A DNA stretch of 20,766 nt, from contig JANXCJ010000018.1 in assembly GCA_025060275.1 (NCBI GenBank), forward strand, positions 1 through 20,766. The letters run 5' to 3'. This stretch comes from Bacteroidia bacterium. GTDB lineage: Bacteria; Bacteroidota; Bacteroidia; SpSt-205. The translations under genes were made by a program, and so were the position numbers. The notes under the pieces are model-generated. The model worked only from the letters and a program-made list of their open reading frames with translations, was not told the DNA's origin and did no database searches. This document shows positions 7,604 to 15,136 of this stretch, one piece after another (positions within the stretch are counted from its first letter, which is position 1; each line of letters starts with the position of its first letter).

Positions 7604-10402
7604 GTGCTCTGGCGAGGCTTGCTACTGGTAGCCCTCTTATGGGCACAGGAAGAGAGGGAGCTATTTTCTCCTCCTATCAAACGGGAGCCTAAGGAGACTA
7701 CGATTTATCCTAAGCGATTGTATCGCTTGATCGTTTTAGATGGTCAAACTCAGGAAGCACTCCCGGCGGCTTATATTCTAAATCTGTCTGATAGTGTAGG
7801 CTACATTACAGATAGTATGGGGGTAGCTGAGGTGGAGATCCAATTCAAAACAGATACAGTCTGGTTAGAAGTGCGTTACATAGGGTATGAGTCTAAGCGT
7901 GTAGCTCTTACAATCAAGGCAGGTCCCCAGCAACGGTTTCTGCTCCTTCCAGAGGGAGTCCAACAGGCTGAAGTCGTAATTATAAGCCTTCGAAGCTACA
8001 GAACCGAAGTGTCCTTACTGGCTGCCCTAAGAGAGACTCCACAAATAGCGAGTGGGATGTCAGGACAGATCATAGAAAAAACTCCTGATAGAACCCTGGC
8101 ACATGTGCTCTCAAGGGTATCGGGTGTATCAGTTTATGATGGTAAATATATCAATATTCGGGGCATGGGGCAGCGCTATAATACTATTCTTATTAATCAC
8201 TTACCGGCCCCACAGACAGAGCCTGATAGCCGAGGGTTTGACCTGAGACTTATACCGGCAAGCCTTTTGGATCAAGTAATAATCTATAAAAGTGCTACGG
8301 CGGACCAAACTGGAGATTTTGGTGGGGGTATCGTGAGCATCCTCACCCGTAAGAGTGAGGATCGGGCTTATGGAAACTTGAATTGGGAATTTGGATATCT
8401 GCATGGCACTACAGGACGGGAGGGCTTAGAAGGTACGCTACCTTTAGCCAAGGGCTGGATTGGAGGAGTGCAGGGAATGGGACTGCCCAGAGATTTTCCT
8501 GAAGACCTTAATACACTCTCTCTTGGTCAGGCAACGGAATGGAGCTCTCGCATACCTCCTAATTTTTCCCTCAGTCGGTTGAGTTATGTACCTGCAAATG
8601 CTCAGATGAATTTTCATGTGGGGGTTCCCTTAGGCTCGCACTTCTGGACGAGCTGGGCAGGCTCATATGGGCTAAGCTTTCAGACTCTGCAGGTGGAGCG
8701 ATATCGTTATGAAATGCTTGTTCCGCAGGCTGGAGCTAATCCTCGCCTATTTGCTTACAATGATTGGCAGACTACTCGTAGAGTCCGCTGGCTAGGCTTC
8801 CAAAACTGGCTTTATGCTCCTAATTCCAAACACTCCCTGGAATTAAATGTGCTTTACTCTCAACTGGCGGATGATGAGACAATCTTGAGAGAGGGCTATT
8901 CGTACTATCAGAGGGGAGATGCGCGTTTTCGTAACTATAGTTGGCAGTATCTTCTACGAAGACTGGGGATGGGGCAGTTGGGAGGTGTGCATTTTATTTC
9001 CCCTCACATAAGTCTACGGTGGGATATAGGAGGAACCCTCACTCAACGAGATGAACCCGACTTTCGGCGAATCCGCACCGTGCAAGTGCCGGGTGACTCA
9101 GTCTATCGTATTATTCTTCCGTCGGGTCCCACTACTTTTGATGCGGCGCGTTTTTACAGCGAATTACGGCAATACAGCCTCGCTCAGAGTCTAATTCTTG
9201 ATATAACAATCTCGTCCTGGAAAGTACGGACCGGCTTTCAGTCTGAATATAGGGCTCGTCGTTTCTGGGCTCGCTGGTTTTCTTATACCTTTCCGCCGAC
9301 GGGAAATCCTTCCTTTTTAGAGCAGTGGAGCATGCTGCCTCCACATGAGGCGTTCTCGGCTGAATACCTTTCTGTTCTAAGACTTAGGGAGGGAACTAAT
9401 CCCACGGATCGCTACGAAGCTACTCAGTTATATACAGGTCCTTTCTTCTCTTTAGAGAAGAACATACGCCGCTGGCGACTTCACGGCGGCCTAAGGTATG
9501 AATATAGTTATCAAAGACTTGTCTCTGCTACAGCCTCTGAGCGTCTTGATCAATTTATTCCTTTTCCTCTTCTTTTGCCTTTTGTCAATGCGAGCTATGC
9601 GATTGCCTCCGCTCACCAGATTCGTTTAGCTTACAATAGAAGTCTCAATCGCCCAGAGCTTCGTGAATTAGCTCCGTTCTTGTATTACAACTTTGCCTTG
9701 AATGTGGAGGAGGCGGGTAGCCCAAATTTGCGTCCCGCTCGCCTGCATAATATAGATTTTCGCTATGAATGGATTCCTACTCTACAGCAGTTATTAGCTG
9801 CAGGCGTGTTCTATAAGTATATCCAAAGCCCTATAGAGACTTATATTCTTCGGGGGGCAGATCAGCCTATTATTCGGTTTGGTAATGCAGAGAGAGCATG
9901 GCTCATGGGTGCTGAATTAGAAGCTCGTCTCCAGCCTTTGCCTGCCTTATTCTGCATAGCAAATATATCCTACGTTTGGAGCGAGGTGGACATGGGCGAA
10001 GCTGTCTATGGTACAGTAGTGGGCGTGGGACCGAGTCAGGCTCGCTTCCGTCCCCTACAAAGCCAAGCGCCATATCTTATTAACCTCATTGCTGTAATCG
10101 CACCACCCAACCGCCCCTGGGAGTTCTCTTCTTCTCTGCAAGTCAATGGACCGCGGCTCTGGTGGGTTGGCGATAACTTCAATCCAAGTGTTTTTGAGAT
10201 GCCTCGTCTTATATGGGATGTACGCTGGCGACAAACTTTTCGGCGCTTCTTCGTAGAGCTTCAAGCCCGGGATATTCTCAATCAGCCTTTCTATTATCGC
10301 CAGGATACTAATCAAGATGGACGCATCTCTAAAAATGAGGATGTAATATTTCGGTTTGTGAGGGGTTCAGAATGGGGATTGCAGATGGGATTATTATGGT
10401 AG
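7604..10402 (+). CDS. TonB-dependent outer-membrane receptor with carboxypeptidase-regulatory-like N-domain
   Basis: A 932-aa TonB-dependent receptor for energised uptake across the outer membrane. Order: signal peptide (MLWRGLLLVALLWAQ), a carboxypeptidase-D-regulatory-like beta-sandwich at about 38-120 (LIVLDGQTQEALPAAYI onward, with RYIGYESKRV), a plug at about 135-255 (IEKTPDRTLAHVLSRVSGV, NIRGMGQRYNTILIN, GDFGGGIVSILTRKS), then the 22-strand barrel ending in a terminal Trp. The regulatory-domain architecture is typical of Bacteroidota. No SusD partner, siderophore gene or Fur-like site is adjacent, so the substrate is unknown. Near the C-terminus residues 901-912 (DTNQDGRISKNE) form an EF-hand-like loop. 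Start GTG at 7604 is supported by the signal peptide and the -7 box 4 nt upstream. Confidence 0.9.
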   Translation: MLWRGLLLVALLWAQEERELFSPPIKREPKETTIYPKRLYRLIVLDGQTQEALPAAYILNLSDSVGYITDSMGVAEVEIQFKTDTVWLEVRYIGYESKRVALTIKAGPQQRFLLLPEGVQQAEVVIISLRSYRTEVSLLAALRETPQIASGMSGQIIEKTPDRTLAHVLSRVSGVSVYDGKYINIRGMGQRYNTILINHLPAPQTEPDSRGFDLRLIPASLLDQVIIYKSATADQTGDFGGGIVSILTRKSEDRAYGNLNWEFGYLHGTTGREGLEGTLPLAKGWIGGVQGMGLPRDFPEDLNTLSLGQATEWSSRIPPNFSLSRLSYVPANAQMNFHVGVPLGSHFWTSWAGSYGLSFQTLQVERYRYEMLVPQAGANPRLFAYNDWQTTRRVRWLGFQNWLYAPNSKHSLELNVLYSQLADDETILREGYSYYQRGDARFRNYSWQYLLRRLGMGQLGGVHFISPHISLRWDIGGTLTQRDEPDFRRIRTVQVPGDSVYRIILPSGPTTFDAARFYSELRQYSLAQSLILDITISSWKVRTGFQSEYRARRFWARWFSYTFPPTGNPSFLEQWSMLPPHEAFSAEYLSVLRLREGTNPTDRYEATQLYTGPFFSLEKNIRRWRLHGGLRYEYSYQRLVSATASERLDQFIPFPLLLPFVNASYAIASAHQIRLAYNRSLNRPELRELAPFLYYNFALNVEEAGSPNLRPARLHNIDFRYEWIPTLQQLLAAGVFYKYIQSPIETYILRGADQPIIRFGNAERAWLMGAELEARLQPLPALFCIANISYVWSEVDMGEAVYGTVVGVGPSQARFRPLQSQAPYLINLIAVIAPPNRPWEFSSSLQVNGPRLWWVGDNFNPSVFEMPRLIWDVRWRQTFRRFFVELQARDILNQPFYYRQDTNQDGRISKNEDVIFRFVRGSEWGLQMGLLW

Positions 10403-10979
10403 GGGGGCAGGGACCTGAAAGATAGTTAGTATGTAGTAGATGCACTTCTCGCTTTGATGAGATAGGAAGTGTTATTTATGATCCCTTCTCCTATGAGTAC
10501 CTGTACTGAGGGAGTAAGATACCACATAAGAGAACATATAATACCTGGGTAGTAGGAGTGGACTTACCTAACATATAAGAGCTCAATACAACTATCTTCT
10601 CGGAGATAGTTCTGTGGAAGCGAGATATTACCATAATGGAGCAAAATTTAGTATTTGCATGGATGTCGTTTATTGCCTCAGCATGTCTATTTTTTATAAA
10701 CTGCGCTATCTACCCGCTCACTGGTAATAGGAGCCCATAGAGAGATAGTATGTACCCATATCTTGCTGTGCCTGTACTTTATGCTACCATCTCGTCTGTG
10801 GGTGCGCCATTCATGGATGTTTGTATGCTTGCGGCTGTAAATTATACTTGAGGTGTTAGTGCTTTATTCTCATGAGCTCGGGCATGCAAAATAGCTATTT
10901 ACACATAAGGAGTCTCTGTCCCAATACCTGCACTCTGCCTCTGTGAGAGCTAAGTTATACCTAATGGCCTTTCTGTGTC
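10403..10979. other. 577-bp gene-free interval with several hairpins
   Basis: This is the only long gap between genes in the window; it separates two convergent genes. I find no recognisable tRNA, tmRNA, SRP RNA or RNase P RNA motifs. Three hairpins lie close together. The first is CACTTC/GAAGTG at 10443-10471, followed by TTATTTAT, a weak terminator candidate for the receptor gene. The second is CTCC/GGAG with an inner AGTA/TACT at 10488-10514. The third is AACTATCT/AGATAGTT at 10590-10611 with a 6-nt loop. A perfect 12-bp palindrome (AAATAGCTATTT) is at 10889-10900. A 34-codon ORF with one hydrophobic stretch runs 10636-10740 but has no supporting promoter or homology I recognise. The interval could hold a structured RNA or a decayed gene; neither is shown. 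Confidence 0.5.
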
Positions 10980-12434
10980 CTATTTAGTTTCTGTTGAGTC
11001 CTTGCTTAAGTGTGTGCAGCGTACGGGTTGGAGACATATAGGATTATTTCCGCAGGGTAACTTACAGAATCTGACGAACGGCCATAGGACCCCATCGCTA
11101 AGAGATAGCTTGTACCGGAGGTCTGCTGCTCCACAATCTATATATATGCATGAGCAGCGTCGCATTAGGATAGGCCAGTAAGCAGTACTACCACCTAAAC
11201 ATAAGTCAGTGCGGCTTCCTTTGACGCCATAGCCTATGTTGCCTCCAATAATGCATGCTCCTATGGGGAGAGTGTCGTATGCTTGTTTTACCTCTTCCCA
11301 GTGCTTGTAAGGTAGGGTCTCTGTCTCCTGGGCATGCCTATAATGAGAAAAGGTATTGCGTATCTGCCAGGCGAGAAATAAAAGAGCTATACCCGCCCAG
11401 CTTTCCGAGGGGAGCTTTGTCATAATAACATCAGTGCATATCCATAACAGAGGCAGAAACATCACAAAAAAGTGTCTGTAATCTACAATCCCTACCCTGC
11501 CCTTTACCATGCTGACTGCATATAAAGCTATTTGCGCCATCAAAATGCCTCCTTGTATAATCTGTCTATCTTTTATATAGGCGGGAAATGTAGGAGCGCC
11601 CTTCCAGAGTATAAGTAAAATGGTTATCGCTACGATACCTATGAGAAGGCGTATAAAGGGTACTTCTTTCCATAATAGATAAAAGAAGCTGGTAGGCATT
11701 GGCATATCTCGTACAGAAAGTCCTGACTCACCGAGGGGATGATGGGAAGCATTCCATAGAAAGTATCCGGTGGCGAAAAGAGCTTGAATCGTTGCGGTGG
11801 CGATCCATAGTAGCGCTTCTTTGTTCTTTTGGGATACTAAAAACCAGATTCCTGCTACACCTAAGCCTAATCCTATAGCTATTCCAGCATAGCGAGTAAG
11901 AAAAAGTAAGCAGAGAAACACACTGATAAATAACCAGTTTAGGAGCCTTTTGTGTTGAAGGTGCTTTTCTATGATGGCTATAAGTAGGATAAAAAGGGGC
12001 ATAAAAAGAGCTTCTGAGAGGGGTATAACTACAGTCCAAGTGAAGTTAGGGGGCCACAAAAAGAGAAAAAGAAAAACCCCCCTGTTCCCGTAGAAGGCTA
12101 AAAGTATAAGGTATGTGGAGGCATAAAGGATTACATTCAACAGGCGACTTGCGTAAATAGGGTCTATACCTGTTATGTGGCTGAAAAGGGCTATTGCTGC
12201 AGGATAACCTAAGGGCCAGTCAGTTATCCATCCATATGGAAGCGGCTCGTATAACGAGAAGCTTTTTAGTCCTTCTCCCCTTAGAAGACTAGCGGCCATC
12301 GTGAGATAGCTTGCTGCATCGGCTTGTGCTCGGCGGATTCCATAAGTCTCTGCCAAAGCAAGGGCATCCCAAGTAACTATAGCTATCTGGATAACAGCGA
12401 TAATATGCAGTATTTTGGAGGCATGACGAAACAT
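10980..12434 (-). CDS. Polytopic membrane protein, GT-C glycosyltransferase-like
   Basis: A 484-aa integral membrane protein with roughly ten or more hydrophobic segments. An early extracytoplasmic loop carries QADAASYLTMAASLLRGEG, matching the Asp-x-x-x-Tyr pattern of the first periplasmic loop in GT-C enzymes (PMT/ArnT-like) that move sugars from polyprenyl-phosphate donors. Further GT-C-like features are the WPLGYPAAIALF segment and the LTRYAGIAIGLGLG helix. The last ~97 residues are predicted soluble and contain nine cysteines, including RRCSC and CKLPCG, which is unusual. Its ATG follows the stop codon of the upstream thiamine-diphosphate enzyme gene directly (TAAATG), so the two are in one operon. 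Acceptor and donor are unknown. The GT-C assignment is from loop motif and topology only. Confidence 0.65.
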   Translation of the reverse strand: MFRHASKILHIIAVIQIAIVTWDALALAETYGIRRAQADAASYLTMAASLLRGEGLKSFSLYEPLPYGWITDWPLGYPAAIALFSHITGIDPIYASRLLNVILYASTYLILLAFYGNRGVFLFLFLWPPNFTWTVVIPLSEALFMPLFILLIAIIEKHLQHKRLLNWLFISVFLCLLFLTRYAGIAIGLGLGVAGIWFLVSQKNKEALLWIATATIQALFATGYFLWNASHHPLGESGLSVRDMPMPTSFFYLLWKEVPFIRLLIGIVAITILLILWKGAPTFPAYIKDRQIIQGGILMAQIALYAVSMVKGRVGIVDYRHFFVMFLPLLWICTDVIMTKLPSESWAGIALLFLAWQIRNTFSHYRHAQETETLPYKHWEEVKQAYDTLPIGACIIGGNIGYGVKGSRTDLCLGGSTAYWPILMRRCSCIYIDCGAADLRYKLSLSDGVLWPFVRFCKLPCGNNPICLQPVRCTHLSKDSTETK

Positions 12435-14054
12435 TTACATTGAGATAGAACCTTTGCGAAAATCCGTTTCACTGATTCTTACATTCACGAGGGCAGGTTT
12501 TCCTGAGGCTTTGGCAGCTTCTAATGCCTCAGGAAGTGCTTCTGTATCTTCTACGTAGGCTCCCCATCCGCCTAAGGCTTCTACCATCTTATCATACCGA
12601 GTAGGTAAAAGTTCTGTGGCAATAGCGTGTCCGTACATAGGGATTTGTGCGCGTTTTATCTGAGTCCATGCAGCATCATTTCCTACTACGCCTATAAAGG
12701 GGAGATTGAAGCGCACAGCTGTGTCGTATTCCATTCCGTTTAATCCGAAGGCTCCATCACCGAAGATTACCCATACGTCTTTTTCTGGGAAAATAAGCTT
12801 GGCTGCGATTGCATACGGGGCACCAGCCCCCAGAGTGCCTAAGGGTCCTGCATCTAACCACTGGGCTATGCCACGCGGGCGAATAGTGTAAGCTGCACTC
12901 CCCACAATATCCCCTCCATCCCCTATTACTATACTATTAGGTGTGAGCATTTTATTTACCTCCAAGCATAAGCGGAGAGGATTCACGGGACGGGTAGAGG
13001 AGGCGGCTTCTGCGACTATTTGCTCTTGCCTGCGCTGTTCTTCACTTAGGAGAGTGTTCTTCCATTCATGCCATTTATGAGGAGGTGGTGAAAAGGACTT
13101 AGAAAGACTATGCAGAAATTCACCTGGGTCACCGACTGCTCCCACCTGCGCAGGGCGATTACGCCCTATTTCCGTTTCATCTCTATCTATTCTTATCAGC
13201 TGTGCCTCCTCAGATATACTCATACCATAGTTTAGGCGAAAATCCAAGGGTACTCCTGCAAGTATCACGGCATCTGCCTGAGCTAAAGCAAGCTTTCTAG
13301 AGTGGAGAAAAAGAAGAGGATGTACTTCACCTAAGAGCCCCCTAGCCATACCACTGGTATAAACGGGTAGGCTGAGCTGTTCTAATATAGAGCGCATGTG
13401 GGGTGCATGAGGCGAGAAAAGAATTTGACTACCTATTAGAAGGACGGGTCTTTGGGCTTGTGTTAGGATTTCTGCGACTTTCTGTACTATTTCGTCTGTT
13501 AAAATCGTGGAAGAGTGGGTTTCAAGCTCAAGGGGGGTGTAGGGCTTCTCTGCTCTGTCAAAAAGGATATCCATCGGACACTCTAAGAATACGGGGCCCA
13601 TCACCCCTGTAGTAGCAGCAGTAACGGCGCGCCGGACATATTCAGCCAGCTCATTTTGGGAGGTTACCTGTACAGACCATTTTGTGATGGGTTTCATGAC
13701 AGCTACATGGTCCATTTCTTGGAGGGCCCCCTTTCCGAGCATAGGGAGGGCAGCTTGCCCCCCAATCACTATCATAGGGGTTTGAGATCGCCAAGCATTC
13801 GCTACAGCAGTTACGACATTCATGACGCCGGGTCCTGCAGTAACCGCACACACGCCTATCTTGCGAGTAAGCCTCGCAGCCGCTTCGGCGGCGAAGCCTG
13901 CCGCCTGCTCATGCCGAAAGTCTATCACAGGTATGCCTATTTCTGCACAACCTTCGTATATCTCCATAATATGCCCCCCAGAGAGCGTGAAAAGATGTGT
14001 CATGCCCGCATCTCGCAAAAAACGAGCGAGAAGTCGTCCTCCACTTAGCTGCAT
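12435..14054 (-). CDS. Thiamine-diphosphate enzyme of the ILVBL/2-hydroxyacyl-CoA lyase type
   Basis: A 539-aa thiamine-diphosphate-dependent enzyme of the acetolactate synthase superfamily. The N-terminal pyrimidine-binding domain has the catalytic Glu in FRHEQAAGFAAEAAAR (Glu49) and TAGPGVMN. The central domain contains LAQADAVILAGVPLDFRLNYG. The C-terminal pyrophosphate-binding domain has GDGAFGLNGMEYDTAVR (Asp433) and VGNDAAWTQIKR. The DFRLNYG and GNDAAWTQI wording resembles animal ILVBL/HACL2 and oxalyl-CoA-decarboxylase relatives more than biosynthetic IlvB, and there is no ilvN/ilvC nearby, so carbon-carbon lyase activity on a 2-hydroxyacyl-CoA-like substrate is a reasonable inference. 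I chose ATG 14054; an in-frame TTG at 14063 lies within the predicted -7 box. It is the first gene of an operon with the membrane protein downstream. Confidence 0.75.
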   Translation of the reverse strand: MQLSGGRLLARFLRDAGMTHLFTLSGGHIMEIYEGCAEIGIPVIDFRHEQAAGFAAEAAARLTRKIGVCAVTAGPGVMNVVTAVANAWRSQTPMIVIGGQAALPMLGKGALQEMDHVAVMKPITKWSVQVTSQNELAEYVRRAVTAATTGVMGPVFLECPMDILFDRAEKPYTPLELETHSSTILTDEIVQKVAEILTQAQRPVLLIGSQILFSPHAPHMRSILEQLSLPVYTSGMARGLLGEVHPLLFLHSRKLALAQADAVILAGVPLDFRLNYGMSISEEAQLIRIDRDETEIGRNRPAQVGAVGDPGEFLHSLSKSFSPPPHKWHEWKNTLLSEEQRRQEQIVAEAASSTRPVNPLRLCLEVNKMLTPNSIVIGDGGDIVGSAAYTIRPRGIAQWLDAGPLGTLGAGAPYAIAAKLIFPEKDVWVIFGDGAFGLNGMEYDTAVRFNLPFIGVVGNDAAWTQIKRAQIPMYGHAIATELLPTRYDKMVEALGGWGAYVEDTEALPEALEAAKASGKPALVNVRISETDFRKGSISM

Positions 14055-14060
14055 ACCTTG

Positions 14061-14068
14061 CAAAGGTA
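14061..14068 (-). promoter_or_regulatory. Bacteroidota -7 promoter box for the thiamine-diphosphate enzyme operon
   Basis: On the minus strand this is TACCTTTG, an exact TAnnTTTG ending 6 nt before the ATG at 14054. It overlaps the alternative TTG start at 14063, which therefore would not be transcribed from this promoter. No clear -33 TTG is seen. Confidence 0.55.
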
Positions 14069-14084
14069 TGGCGGATGAGTTCCC

Positions 14085-14092
14085 TGTATTTG
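14085..14092 (+). promoter_or_regulatory. Near-consensus -7 box upstream of the epimerase gene
   Basis: TGTATTTG matches TAnnTTTG at five of six fixed bases and lies 12 nt before the GTG at 14105. It would make the 50-bp gap a divergent promoter region. The match and spacing are weaker than for the exact boxes. Confidence 0.3.
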
Positions 14093-14104
14093 TTTAAGTT
14101 TTTT

Positions 14105-14995
14105 GTGTCATGTGTAATAATTGCGGGTGGTACGGGGCTTATTGGACGTCGCTTAGGTTTTGCACTGAAAGAAAGAGGGTATAAGGTTATTGTTCTTAGT
14201 CGTAGGTCTATATCTTTCTCCTTTGGAGAAGTCAAGAAGTGGGATGGAGTCCATGTTCCCTCAGACTTAGTCAAGGAGCCGATCTTAGCCTTCGTCAATC
14301 TGGCGGGGGCTTCTATTGCAGAGAGAAGATGGACAAGTGCCTATAAGCAGGTGCTTTGGGAAAGCCGAGTAAACACCACTGAGGGGATTGTAGAATGGCT
14401 TAGGGAGTATAGGCCCGAAGTTAGGCTTCTCTCAGCCTCGGCGATTGGGTTTTATGGAGCCACCCTATTACAGGAGGAGCTTACTGAGGAGTCTCCATCG
14501 GGAGAGGATTTTTTAGCCGGCTTAGTTCAAGCATGGGAAGGAGCTGCCCAAAAGGCTCCACAGTCTCCCCTTATTTTTAGAATAGGTATAGTTTTGAGTC
14601 CTGAGGGAGGTGCATGGCCTCGGTTCCTCGGGGCTTTTCGGTGGGGTATAGGCTTTTACTTTGCCCCTGGCCAGCAAGGCTTCTCATGGATTCATATAGA
14701 AGATGTAGTGAAAGCATTTATTTGGGGAATAGAAAATCCCGAGAAACGAGGGGTCTATAATCTGACAGCCCCTGAACCCGTGAGTGCTAAAAAATTCGCC
14801 AAAGCCATAGGAAAAATGCGTGGAACGCATTTGCTCTTACCTCTTCCAGAGGCCCTACTGAAGGGAGTACTGGGGGAAAGAGCAAAGCTCCTCACACGGG
14901 GAGCTTACGTAAAACCTGCACGCTTATTGACAGAGGGCTTCTCTTTCAAGTATCCTACACTTCATGCTGCATTAGGAGCTCTATTGAGGTCATAG
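14105..14995 (+). CDS. TIGR01777 family NAD-dependent epimerase (YfcH/SDR39U1-like)
   Basis: An atypical short-chain dehydrogenase of 296 aa, almost exactly the length of E. coli YfcH. The N-terminal Rossmann motif is VIIAGGTGLIGRRL, followed by the family motifs VNLAGASIAERRW, a KQVLWESRVNTTE segment, SASAIGFYG (with the conserved Tyr region), a LIFRIGIVLSPEGGA segment, FSWIHIEDVV and a C-terminal DUF1731 region (the VSAKKFAKAIG stretch onward). The physiological substrate of this family is unknown. I chose GTG 14105, which gives MSCVIIAGGTG; an ATG at 14075 would add ten hydrophobic residues, and the longest open frame (from 13997) would run back into the divergent gene, which is implausible. 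No partner gene gives further functional information. Confidence 0.88.
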   Translation: MSCVIIAGGTGLIGRRLGFALKERGYKVIVLSRRSISFSFGEVKKWDGVHVPSDLVKEPILAFVNLAGASIAERRWTSAYKQVLWESRVNTTEGIVEWLREYRPEVRLLSASAIGFYGATLLQEELTEESPSGEDFLAGLVQAWEGAAQKAPQSPLIFRIGIVLSPEGGAWPRFLGAFRWGIGFYFAPGQQGFSWIHIEDVVKAFIWGIENPEKRGVYNLTAPEPVSAKKFAKAIGKMRGTHLLLPLPEALLKGVLGERAKLLTRGAYVKPARLLTEGFSFKYPTLHAALGALLRS

Positions 14996-15014
14996 AAATA
15001 TGTGAAGAAGTCCC

Positions 15015-15022
15015 TATATTTG
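15015..15022 (+). promoter_or_regulatory. Bacteroidota -7 promoter box for the small basic peptide and rng operon
   Basis: TATATTTG is an exact TAnnTTTG ending 7 nt before the ATG at 15030. It supports both the reality and the start of the 31-codon gene. I see no TTG -33 element at the normal spacing. Confidence 0.6.
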
Positions 15023-15029
15023 CGCCGCT

Positions 15030-15125
15030 ATGCCATGTGGTAGGAAACGTAAGCTCCGAAAAATAAAACGGCATAAACTCAAAAAGCGCCGCCGACTAAA
15101 TCGTCACAAGAAAAAGCTACGCTAA
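15030..15125 (+). CDS. 31-aa basic AURKAIP1/COX24-domain ribosomal-type peptide (bS22/mS38-like)
   Basis: This very short gene encodes 31 residues beginning MPCGRKRKLRKIKRHKLKKR, about two-thirds Lys, Arg or His, ending in RLNRHKKKLR. The pattern MP(S/C)GxKRKxxKxxxHKxKKRxRxNRHKKK is that of the small Bacteroidota proteins annotated as AURKAIP1/COX24-domain proteins, related to mycobacterial bS22 and mitochondrial mS38, which bind the small ribosomal subunit. Support for expression: an exact -7 promoter box 7 nt upstream, and the RNase G start codon only 11 bp downstream, implying an operon joining a ribosome-associated peptide with an rRNA-processing enzyme. There is no Shine-Dalgarno. Family recognition rests on the basic motif, so ribosomal binding is inferred. 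Confidence 0.8.
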   Translation: MPCGRKRKLRKIKRHKLKKRRRLNRHKKKLR

Positions 15126-15136
15126 GATAAGCTGCC

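Noticed and set aside
10403..10979. tRNA, tmRNA, SRP RNA or RNase P RNA
   Set aside because: No T-loop, tag-peptide frame, GGAAGnA SRP core or RNase P conserved blocks could be found by eye.
13656..14048. A 130-codon plus-strand ORF opposite the thiamine-diphosphate gene
   Set aside because: It is a shadow of a strongly conserved enzyme on the other strand and has no recognisable family motif.
12435..14054. Biosynthetic acetolactate synthase (ilvB)
   Set aside because: No ilvN, ilvC or ilvD neighbour, and the motifs DFRLNYG and GNDAAWTQI point to the ILVBL/2-hydroxyacyl-CoA lyase relatives.
14055..14063. TTG start at 14063 for the thiamine-diphosphate enzyme
   Set aside because: It lies within the predicted -7 box and adds only three unconserved residues; ATG 14054 fits better.
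13997..14104. A longer epimerase with about 36 extra N-terminal residues
   Set aside because: It would overlap the divergent thiamine-diphosphate gene and add residues unlike the family, which begins directly at the Rossmann motif; GTG 14105 gives the normal length.
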